From positions 1 through 12,185 of the forward strand of contig CALJIH010000224.1 of assembly GCA_937974135.1 (NCBI GenBank): a stretch of DNA of 12,185 nucleotides, written 5' to 3'. The DNA is from an uncultured Cocleimonas sp. GTDB taxonomy: Bacteria; Pseudomonadota; Gammaproteobacteria; Thiotrichales; Thiotrichaceae. The translations under genes and the position numbers were made by a program. Below, piece by piece: positions 7,666 through 12,185 of the stretch. How positions within the stretch are numbered: position 1 is the stretch's first letter; the number at the start of each line of letters is the position of its first letter. The notes under the pieces are model-generated. The model was not told the origin of the DNA. It made no database searches and was given only the letters and a program-made list of their open reading frames with translations.

Positions 7666-8247
7666 TTATCGAAACGTAATCCACGTTGTGGCGATGTACT
7701 TAACACCTTTATCTACAACGGCAGCGCGATGTTGATGCGTCCAAAAAGGGGGAAATAAAACAAGTTTCCCCTGAGCTGGTTTGATACTGAGTTGTTGATG
7801 ATAAAAATCAGTCTCACCCCCCTGCTCTACATCATTTAAATACCAGATAGCAACCAGCTGCCTTGACGCTAATGCATCGTCATCAGCATCAATATGCCAA
7901 TGATAATACTCACCTTCTTGATAACGTTGTAGATTAAAACCAGAATCTTGATAACGTTTTAAATTGCCAAAGTAAGAATATCTTTGGCTGAATGATTGAA
8001 GCGCAATTGAAAGCGACCTAAATAGATTATTCTGCACGTCTTGCCAATGCTCTTTTCCAGTGACAACAAGATCTGTGGTTTTCTTCAGTGTGTTATTTTG
8101 AGTTGCTTCAGAACCAACCCGACCATGGTATTGATCTTTTGGGTTTGCTTCAAAACGTGACACCATGTCTTCGCATAGAAAGTCGGGTAATGCATTTTCA
8201 CATTCAAAAATAAAACTACCTTGTTGTACTTCGTGTATTTGAGTCAT
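7666..8247 (-). CDS. Prolyl-4-hydroxylase-like Fe(II)/2-oxoglutarate oxygenase
   Basis: This 193-aa protein has the metal-binding triad of the P4H-type 2OG oxygenases: His118 and Asp120 in YYHWHIDAD and His173 in FWTHQHRAAV. Lys183, ten residues after the distal His (GVKYIATTW), sits where P4H enzymes hold 2-oxoglutarate. RQLVAIWYLNDVEQGGETDF (129-148) is the typical core strand region. An N-terminal 80 residues contains LPDFLCEDMVSRFE, as commonly seen before this fold. It is only distantly similar to the PKHD enzyme about 0.4 kb away, so the two are not a recent duplication. There is no signal peptide; the substrate is unknown but likely a protein or small molecule in the cytoplasm. The gene has a weak ribosome site and converges on the 107-aa gene. 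Confidence 0.88.
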   Translation of the reverse strand: MTQIHEVQQGSFIFECENALPDFLCEDMVSRFEANPKDQYHGRVGSEATQNNTLKKTTDLVVTGKEHWQDVQNNLFRSLSIALQSFSQRYSYFGNLKRYQDSGFNLQRYQEGEYYHWHIDADDDALASRQLVAIWYLNDVEQGGETDFYHQQLSIKPAQGKLVLFPPFWTHQHRAAVVDKGVKYIATTWITFR

Positions 8248-8304
8248 ATGTTTTCAATAATGCTATGAAATGATAAATAGATAGGTCTAAAAAGCTTGCA
8301 GAAC

Positions 8305-8330
8305 ACACCCCCCTACTTTTTGAGGGTTTT
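8305..8330 (+). repeat. Intergenic C6 repeat, copy 3
   Basis: This copy has ACACCCCCCTACTTT, variable part TTGAGGG, then TTTT. It is the only copy between divergent genes, 57 bp upstream of the P4H-like start and 89 bp upstream of the 210-aa protein start. CCCT (8311-8314) can pair with AGGG (8323-8326) across an 8-nt loop, followed by TTTT. That is a very short terminator-like hairpin which the other copies only partly reproduce. Confidence 0.85.
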
Positions 8331-8364
8331 AATTCTTATAATCATAGCGTGTCTATTAGAGATA

Positions 8365-8393
8365 TTCGCTTTTCCAATGGGGATATTTATAAT
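8365..8393 (+). promoter_or_regulatory. Probable sigma70 promoter for the 210-aa protein gene
   Basis: A perfect TATAAT -10 element lies at 8388-8393, with a weak -35 (TTCGCT, 8365-8370) at 17-bp spacing. Transcription would begin near 8400, leaving a leader of about 20 nt before the ATG at 8420. It lies 34 bp downstream of repeat copy 3, so the repeat would not be transcribed from this promoter. Confidence 0.45.
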
Positions 8394-8419
8394 CACTACA
8401 CTTTTACAATGAGAAACCT

Positions 8420-9052
8420 ATGCGTATTCGCATCAAAACAAAATGGAGCAAAGAAGAACGCGAAGTCTCTGCTGAAGATGCTGTCGGTGTATTAGCTTTC
8501 AATAGCTGGAAAATCGGTATGCAAACCTTACTTGAAATTGAGAATGAAAATTTTCAGATTGATACCCAACAGCAGCGTATTGAGGTCATCGAAGAAATTA
8601 TGGCATTTATGATTCAAGCCTTAGATCGCATTGTACATGAATCTATGAATGATGAAGACCGCGCAACGCTTATCAGTTTATACGCAAAAAAACTTTCTGA
8701 TCACGTCCAAGATAATGCCAGAGATTTCAGCGGGCCTGGTGATTACCGTAGTCCATTTATTGATAAACTAAACCAACGTTTCAATTCATATGCAGATACC
8801 AAATGGGATTCAACACTGCATCAACCCGGCTTTTCAATGAGTCGTGAATTTGGTGTGAATATGAGTAATGTATTAGGGCCTAAAGATCAGAAATGGGCCT
8901 TAGATTATATTCAACAAGTGTTGATGCCAGACTTTTACGCTTTGTTTAAAAAGACTGTTAAATCAATTGGGCTGATTGACGATGAAATTAAAGATGTCGG
9001 TAAAGAAACGTTGGATTCAAGGCACGTTTTATTGAGAGATAAACCAGAATAA
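8420..9052 (+). CDS. Hypothetical protein, 210 aa
   Basis: This is a soluble, mainly helical protein without signal peptide, membrane segment or cysteine. It starts MRIRIKTKWSKEEREVSAED. A helical centre (EVIEEIMAFMIQALDRIVHE, about 55-74) is followed by DNARDFSGPGDYRSPFID (97-114) and the aromatic segment FNSYADTKWD (121-130). A third helical part contains LDYIQQVLMPDFYALFKKTV. The GPGDYRSPFID stretch looks like a family signature, but I cannot name the family. A perfect TATAAT lies 26 bp upstream and a weak GAGA ribosome site precedes the ATG. It converges on the next small gene across 62 bp, where I see no convincing terminator. I assign no function. Confidence 0.78.
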   Translation: MRIRIKTKWSKEEREVSAEDAVGVLAFNSWKIGMQTLLEIENENFQIDTQQQRIEVIEEIMAFMIQALDRIVHESMNDEDRATLISLYAKKLSDHVQDNARDFSGPGDYRSPFIDKLNQRFNSYADTKWDSTLHQPGFSMSREFGVNMSNVLGPKDQKWALDYIQQVLMPDFYALFKKTVKSIGLIDDEIKDVGKETLDSRHVLLRDKPE

Positions 9053-9114
9053 ATTGCTATTCTTAGTAAAACTATACAGCTAAGCAGTCTTTTTATAGAT
9101 CAAGCTTTTTATAT

Positions 9115-9306
9115 TTACACCCAAGATTTATACCCTTCAAAATTATGCTCAGTTCCATCTGCATAACCCGCTTGATAAGCTTCAGTGACCCTTTGTTCTT
9201 CACGCTCAGGATTTAACAAATATCCACCCTGCCAACCTTGTAAATATTCTGCATCAACGCCTGCTTTTTCCATGGTTACTACTGCGTCATAATATTCTTT
9301 GTTCAT
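9115..9306 (-). CDS. Small hypothetical protein with GW-x-GGY and AYQAGYADG motifs, 63 aa
   Basis: I choose the inner start at 9306 (MNKEYYDAVV). It has a TAAGG Shine-Dalgarno eight bases upstream, whereas the outer ATG at 9333 has none and would add only MLLKNKVFR. The protein has an N-terminal helix (YYDAVVTMEKAGVDAEYL), a central GWQGGYLLNPEREEQRVTEA and a tail AYQAGYADGTEHNFEGYKSW. The paired Gly/aromatic motifs look like a compact fold. The AYQAGYADG tail faintly recalls ribosome modulation factor. I also weakly remember similar small proteins annotated as sulfur-globule-associated (Alvin_2107-like) in sulfur oxidisers. Neither link could be verified and I assign no function. It is divergent from the Sel1 gene. 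Confidence 0.72.
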   Translation of the reverse strand: MNKEYYDAVVTMEKAGVDAEYLQGWQGGYLLNPEREEQRVTEAYQAGYADGTEHNFEGYKSWV

Positions 9307-9314
9307 CCTAAATA

Positions 9315-9328
9315 CCTTATTTTTAAGG
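9315..9328 (-). promoter_or_regulatory. Ribosome site of the 63-aa gene inside a small hairpin
   Basis: On the minus-strand transcript, CCUUA and UAAGG form a 5-bp stem with an AAAA loop. The UAAGG arm is the Shine-Dalgarno used for the start at 9306. The hairpin therefore covers the ribosome site. It is AU-rich and weak, so it might act as a simple temperature or translation switch, or simply be coincidence. Confidence 0.35.
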
Positions 9329-9376
9329 AGCATTTTCTAACACTAAAAATTATACGTGACTCGACTAAGCACTAAA

Positions 9377-9392
9377 TACCCCTGATGGGGTA
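9377..9392. promoter_or_regulatory. Perfect palindrome between divergent genes, candidate operator
   Basis: TACCCC-TGAT-GGGGTA has two perfect 6-bp arms and a 4-bp centre. It ends six bases before the -35 box of the Sel1 gene promoter and lies 70 bp upstream of the divergent 63-aa start. There is no T-run of terminator length on either side. The position suits an activator or repressor dimer serving one or both genes. Confidence 0.45.
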
Positions 9393-9398
9393 AAAACC

Positions 9399-9426
9399 TT
9401 GATAAACAAATTTATGCGAATATAGT
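9399..9426 (+). promoter_or_regulatory. Sigma70 promoter of the Sel1-repeat gene
   Basis: The -35 box TTGATA (9399-9404) and -10 box TATAGT (9421-9426) each match five of six consensus bases and are 16 bp apart. Transcription should start near 9433, giving a leader of about 37 nt that contains the strong AAAAGGA ribosome site. This is the best promoter in the window. Confidence 0.65.
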
Positions 9427-9469
9427 CACATTATTATTCGGCAAGCAAAGACGCTTAAAAGGAACAATT

Positions 9470-9922
9470 ATGGCTAAAAAAACACGTACTGATGAAGAGG
9501 AAATAGAGTTTTCTAGTGGTTTAGCTGCGTTTGAGGCTAAGCATTTTTCACGTGCCATGCAATTATTATCTCCGTTTGCAAATGATGGCGATGCTCATGC
9601 CCAACACATGCTTGCAATTATGTATCAAAATGGTCTAGGTACAGTCGTGAACCCCATGCAAGCGGTAAAAATGATGAAAGCCTCAGCTGAACAGGACTTT
9701 CCAATTGCACAGCATGGTTTAGGATTTATGTATATGCAGGGCGAATGTTTAGAAAAAAACGCTGAAAAGGCCGTGGAATGGTTTGAAAAAGCAGCGAGTC
9801 ACGGCTTACAAGGTTCATTGACTACATTAGCAATGATGTATGACCAAGGAGATGGCGTACCACAAAATAAAGAAAAGGCTAAAGAGCTTTATAAAAAAGC
9901 AGGTTTTGAAGATTTAGCCTAA
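9470..9922 (+). CDS. Sel1-repeat (TPR-like) protein, 150 aa
   Basis: After a charged N-terminus and one TPR-like helix pair (GLAAFEAKHFSRAMQLLSPF, about 17-36) come three Sel1-like repeats of about 36 residues. These run roughly 42-76 (AHAQHMLAIMYQNGLG), 78-112 (AQHGLGFMYMQGECLEKNAE) and 116-147 (LTTLAMMYDQGDGVPQNKEK). Each ends in an A..W/L.EKAA-type helix. Sel1 repeats form solenoids that bind partner proteins. No signal peptide is present, so it is probably cytoplasmic, unlike many secreted Sel1 proteins. The gene has the best promoter in the window and a strong Shine-Dalgarno (AAAAGGA, 9457-9463, six bases before ATG). The 138-aa gene follows after 41 bp on the same strand and may be co-transcribed. 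The partner is unknown. Confidence 0.87.
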   Translation: MAKKTRTDEEEIEFSSGLAAFEAKHFSRAMQLLSPFANDGDAHAQHMLAIMYQNGLGTVVNPMQAVKMMKASAEQDFPIAQHGLGFMYMQGECLEKNAEKAVEWFEKAASHGLQGSLTTLAMMYDQGDGVPQNKEKAKELYKKAGFEDLA

Positions 9923-9963
9923 AAATTTATTATCGCTATTCGTATTTTAAATCAATATTTACA

Positions 9964-10380
9964 ATGTCAAAAACTGCTAACACCCTCCATGTTCTTCTAA
10001 ATCAACAAGTGGTTTTAGAATTTGATCGTAGAAAAAAAATACCTGATATCCAATTAGAATACCTAGATAATATGGACGCTCGCTTAGACGCTGGTATTCA
10101 ACTAGGTGATAAAGAAATCAAACCTAAGGATCAACTTGAAAAAGCACAATACGTTGCAAATTCGATGGTAAATAGCCTGCTGAAAAATGACTTCAATCAA
10201 GCTATTGCGATGTGTACCTACTTAGGAGATCGTATCAGAGATCTCAAACAAGTGGTCTGTGTAGGTCAAGATGATGAAAATGGGATAAAGATTGAATTTG
10301 TCTATGACCGTTCTTTACCACAGCAACAACAAGAACAAACGATTAAATTCTTCGACCCTAAAGACTTTCAAAAACAATAA
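9964..10380 (+). CDS. Hypothetical protein, 138 aa
   Basis: This is a soluble protein starting MSKTANTLHVLLNQQVVLEF. The stretch FDRRKKIPDIQLEYLDNMD (20-38) is followed by a helical middle (AQYVANSMVNSLLKNDFNQA, about 61-80) and IAMCTYLGDRIRDLKQVVCV. A strand pair (IKIEFVYDRS) and a Gln-rich tail (QQQQEQ) end the protein. Two cysteines are present (about 84 and 99), not arranged as a metal site. The ribosome site is very weak, and the gene starts 41 bp after the Sel1 gene on the same strand, which suggests shared transcription. No domain is recognised and I assign no function. Repeat copy 4 lies 76 bp past its stop codon. Confidence 0.75.
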   Translation: MSKTANTLHVLLNQQVVLEFDRRKKIPDIQLEYLDNMDARLDAGIQLGDKEIKPKDQLEKAQYVANSMVNSLLKNDFNQAIAMCTYLGDRIRDLKQVVCVGQDDENGIKIEFVYDRSLPQQQQEQTIKFFDPKDFQKQ

Positions 10381-10416
10381 TTGTCTTATATTTGCAGCAA
10401 CTATTAAGAGAGTTCT

Positions 10417-10441
10417 GTTGAGCTCTTGTACTGAGCTTAAT
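10417..10441 (+). other. Hairpin downstream of the 138-aa gene
   Basis: AGCTC (10421-10425) pairs with GAGCT (10433-10437) across a 7-nt loop. The stem extends outward by four pairs, two of them G-U. No T-run follows, so it is not a classical terminator, although T-rich bases occur after repeat copy 4 downstream. It may be a 3'-end processing hairpin. Confidence 0.35.
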
Positions 10442-10456
10442 TGAAACATGTCGAAT

Positions 10457-10482
10457 ACACCCCCCTACTTTTGAGCGGTTTT
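10457..10482 (+). repeat. Intergenic C6 repeat, copy 4
   Basis: This copy has ACACCCCCCTACTTT, variable part TGAGCGG, then TTTT and one more T. It lies in the 209-bp gap between the 138-aa gene and the JmjC-like gene, upstream of the likely promoter of the latter. It has the same orientation as copies 1-3. Confidence 0.85.
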
Positions 10483-10524
10483 TATGATAAATACTTAATT
10501 ACAATGCAAGAAAATCTCGATAAT

Positions 10525-10552
10525 TTGTATAATGACTCAGCTAACTTATAAT
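10525..10552 (+). promoter_or_regulatory. Possible sigma70 promoter for the JmjC-like gene
   Basis: A perfect TATAAT lies at 10547-10552, with TTGTAT at 10525-10530 as a partial -35 at 16-bp spacing. The start would fall near 10559, with a leader of about 31 nt. A second TATAAT at 10528-10533 overlaps this -35 but has no suitable partner upstream. Confidence 0.42.
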
Positions 10553-10589
10553 CTTGTTATCTACGCTTTAAAAATTAATACTTCAATAT

Positions 10590-11537
10590 ATGACCGATTC
10601 TTATCAACATAATAAAAACAAAGGTTATTTTGAAATAGCTCGAGAACCAGCATCAATTACTTTAGATGCTTTCAGAGAAAAATATTTTCGCACTGAAACA
10701 CCCGTGATTATTGAAGGTATCGGACAAAACTGGCCCGCAATCACAAGCTGGAGTGAAGATTACATTCGTCAAAAGCTTTCCAAAAACAAAACCGCTAAAG
10801 CGGCTTCATTGTGGTACTGGATGGAAAAAGGTACTTTAGAAGAAGATTATGAAACGCCTGACATTATTGATCAATTAATACATTCAAAAGATGTCTTTCC
10901 AAGAACAGAACTGATGCGTATCTGGGCTCATAAAAAAGGTAACGTTTCAAGTTGGCACTATGATGCAAACATGGTAAATGTTTTCAATGTACAAATGACT
11001 GGAAAAAAAGAGTGGTTATTAGTGTCACCAGAAACACCTTTAACCTGTTACCCCTTTACTAGCTTTGCTGTAATGGATAATAACGATAAAAATATCTTCA
11101 AGAAGAAAAAATACACCCAAGTAATTTTAAACAAAGGAGACATGCTTTACATTCCACCCCTATGGTTTCATAAAGTTTTCTCACTTGATGATGAAAACCT
11201 CAACCTCAATTGGATATTCACAAAGAAACAAACAGATGTTAAAACATCAACTTTAATTCGTGAGTTGGATAGATATGCGCTTCAAACATATTTATCTGAG
11301 CATCGATTTCAATGGGTACAAAATACATTTATAAAAATGAATCAAAATATACCAGGCTATTTGCGCTGGAAATGGCGCTATCCAGAAATGATAAAATCAC
11401 CCGTTAAACCTAGATTTTTAGGTCTTATGCGCCTTACATTACATGAGATAAAATCATTAGCTAAAGTTTTCTGGCACGCAAAAAAAATTAATCCCTACCT
11501 TGAAGGTATTCGATCTATTAAAAAACTCGAACGGTAA
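10590..11537 (+). CDS. JmjC/cupin_8-type Fe(II)-dependent oxygenase, 315 aa
   Basis: Residues about 20-215 form a cupin_8/JmjC domain. The family opening TPVIIEGIGQNWPAITSW (37-54) is present. The iron ligands are His123 and Asp125 in VSSWHYDANMVNVFNVQMTG and His194 in GDMLYIPPLWFHKV, and GKKEWLLVSP (138-147) supplies the usual Lys. Members hydroxylate protein side chains, RNA-linked substrates or small molecules, usually with 2-oxoglutarate. The last 100 residues are basic and aromatic (FIKMNQNIPGYLRWKWRYPE) and have no named domain; they may bind the substrate. No signal peptide or membrane segment is seen. There is almost no Shine-Dalgarno at the ATG, so the start is less certain than the frame. 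The gene is preceded by a probable promoter and by repeat copy 4. Confidence 0.87.
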   Translation: MTDSYQHNKNKGYFEIAREPASITLDAFREKYFRTETPVIIEGIGQNWPAITSWSEDYIRQKLSKNKTAKAASLWYWMEKGTLEEDYETPDIIDQLIHSKDVFPRTELMRIWAHKKGNVSSWHYDANMVNVFNVQMTGKKEWLLVSPETPLTCYPFTSFAVMDNNDKNIFKKKKYTQVILNKGDMLYIPPLWFHKVFSLDDENLNLNWIFTKKQTDVKTSTLIRELDRYALQTYLSEHRFQWVQNTFIKMNQNIPGYLRWKWRYPEMIKSPVKPRFLGLMRLTLHEIKSLAKVFWHAKKINPYLEGIRSIKKLER

Positions 11538-11587
11538 AACAATTGCTGCTCGATTTATAAACCTAGATTCAAACAATAATTAACTTA

Positions 11588-11622
11588 AATAATACAACCA
11601 TACATCTTGTTTTAGTATTATT
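11588..11622. promoter_or_regulatory. AT-rich inverted repeat upstream of the sensor gene
   Basis: AATAATAC (11588-11595) and GTATTATT (11615-11622) are perfect 8-bp arms separated by 19 bp. They lie just upstream of the probable -10 element of the sensor gene and overlap the normal -35 position. This could be an operator, but AT-rich palindromes arise easily in DNA of this composition. Confidence 0.3.
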
Positions 11623-11636
11623 GGGGTTAATTCTTT

Positions 11637-11645
11637 TGCTAGAAT
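11637..11645 (+). promoter_or_regulatory. Possible extended -10 promoter for the sensor gene
   Basis: TGC followed by TAGAAT makes an extended -10 element, which can work without a good -35 box. No -35 is evident at normal spacing. Transcription would begin near 11652, about 30 nt before the ATG at 11682. Confidence 0.4.
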
Positions 11646-11681
11646 ATCATTGTTATAAAAACAATAATTTCTGCATCACCA

Positions 11682-12185
11682 ATGCTTCCTAAGACTAAAA
11701 ATATTCAAGACTCGATCTTACCAATAGGATTTGGGATTATTATAATCTTGATGATTAGTACCGCTTTTTTAACCGTAAAAAGAGTTGATGCTTATAACAA
11801 ATCTGTTCAATCGATTCAGACAAAAACCAACACTGTAAACAGTTTACTAACGACCATGTCTACAGCTGTATTCAATCGATCATCAATAATATTCAGGATG
11901 TTTCAAAGTAAAGACCCATTTGTGGTTGATGATCTAATAATGGATCTGCATCAAGAAGCGACTAATTTTACCGTTGCTCGTGAATCATTTATTACCTTGG
12001 ATTTATCAAAAAATAAAAAAGGGCTATTGCATGAACAGGCTAGCATGTCGAAACTTAATGCAATTGCCATCAACAATATGATTGATCTTTTGATTGCTGA
12101 GGAATACGAAGAAGCAAAATACTTACTTAAAAATCGTGCTTTGCCTCTAATGAAAAAGATTTTAAATATCATTGATGAGATGCAG
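11682..12185 (+). CDS. N-terminal part of a membrane-anchored sensor with four-helix-bundle-like domain, 3' end outside window
   Basis: An open frame from ATG 11682 runs to the last base without a stop (168 codons). An in-frame TAG at 11640-11642 limits it on the left, and this is the only ATG before the membrane segment. Residues 13-31 (LPIGFGIIIILMISTAFLT) form one transmembrane helix. The rest is helical, with NRSSIIFRMFQSKDPFVVDD (about 65-84), FTVARESFITLDLS and a long final helix ALPLMKKILNIIDEMQ. This pattern is typical of periplasmic helical-bundle sensors that precede GGDEF/EAL c-di-GMP enzymes, histidine kinases or chemoreceptors. The output part lies beyond the window, so I cannot say which. 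A second membrane helix would be expected shortly after the edge. Shine-Dalgarno support is weak. Confidence 0.82.
   Translation, partial: MLPKTKNIQDSILPIGFGIIIILMISTAFLTVKRVDAYNKSVQSIQTKTNTVNSLLTTMSTAVFNRSSIIFRMFQSKDPFVVDDLIMDLHQEATNFTVARESFITLDLSKNKKGLLHEQASMSKLNAIAINNMIDLLIAEEYEEAKYLLKNRALPLMKKILNIIDEMQ

Noticed and set aside
7815..7830. CACCCCCCTGCT resembling the intergenic repeat
   Set aside because: It encodes the QGGE motif of the P4H-like enzyme on the minus strand. It has a mismatch inside the core and lacks the TTT and TTTT parts.
9399..9412. FNR-like site starting TTGATAAAC
   Set aside because: Only the first half-site fits; the second half (AAATT) does not match ATCAA. TTGATA is better explained as the -35 box.
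5229..10482. CRISPR array or integron attC sites as an explanation for the four repeats
   Set aside because: The copies are 0.7-2.4 kb apart with genes between them, so this is not a CRISPR array. No GTTRRRY/RYYYAAC pairing typical of attC is present, and genes point both ways, so a cassette array is unlikely.
10528..10533. TATAAT as the promoter of the JmjC-like gene
   Set aside because: It has no suitable -35 at 16-18 bp. The TATAAT at 10547-10552 has a better partner and position.
11951..12172. Minus-strand 73-codon reading frame at the right edge
   Set aside because: It is antisense to the open sensor frame that starts at 11682, which has a membrane helix and a recognisable sensor pattern.

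Overview
The window is AT-rich (roughly one third G+C by eye), densely coding bacterial DNA. The protein families point to a gammaproteobacterium with a type IV pilus or twitching chemosensory system. A marine or sulfur-oxidising relative is possible, because several small hypothetical proteins remind me of such genomes, but I could not verify that.

Left region (1-6117): the 3' five kilobases of a giant ChpA/PilL-type hybrid CheA kinase that is open at the left edge. It carries three intact HPt domains separated by very acidic linkers, a degenerate helical domain, the CheA catalytic core, a CheW-like domain and a C-terminal receiver. A second receiver protein follows, with an N-terminal pseudo-receiver-like half. 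Together they suggest phosphorelay from several HPt histidines to at least two receivers.

Middle region (6118-11537): a patchwork of short, alternately oriented genes. Three encode different non-heme Fe(II) oxygenases that keep their metal ligands: a YbiX/PiuC-like PKHD hydroxylase, a prolyl-4-hydroxylase-like enzyme and a JmjC/cupin_8 enzyme. Between them lie a three-repeat Sel1 protein and five small soluble proteins that I cannot assign (63, 107, 210, 63 and 138 aa). Convergent pairs meet with very short gaps (13, 47 and 62 bp). Divergent pairs share intergenic control regions, one of which holds a good sigma70 promoter next to a perfect TACCCC-TGAT-GGGGTA palindrome.

Right edge (11682-12185): the 5' end of a membrane sensor with one transmembrane helix and a helical periplasmic domain of the kind often found in front of GGDEF/EAL or kinase modules. 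It is cut by the window end.

The most unusual signal is a 26-bp intergenic repeat. It has an invariant ACACCCCCCTACTTT block, a 7-nt variable part and an invariant TTTT. It occurs four times, always on the + strand and never inside a gene. I know of no named element that matches it.
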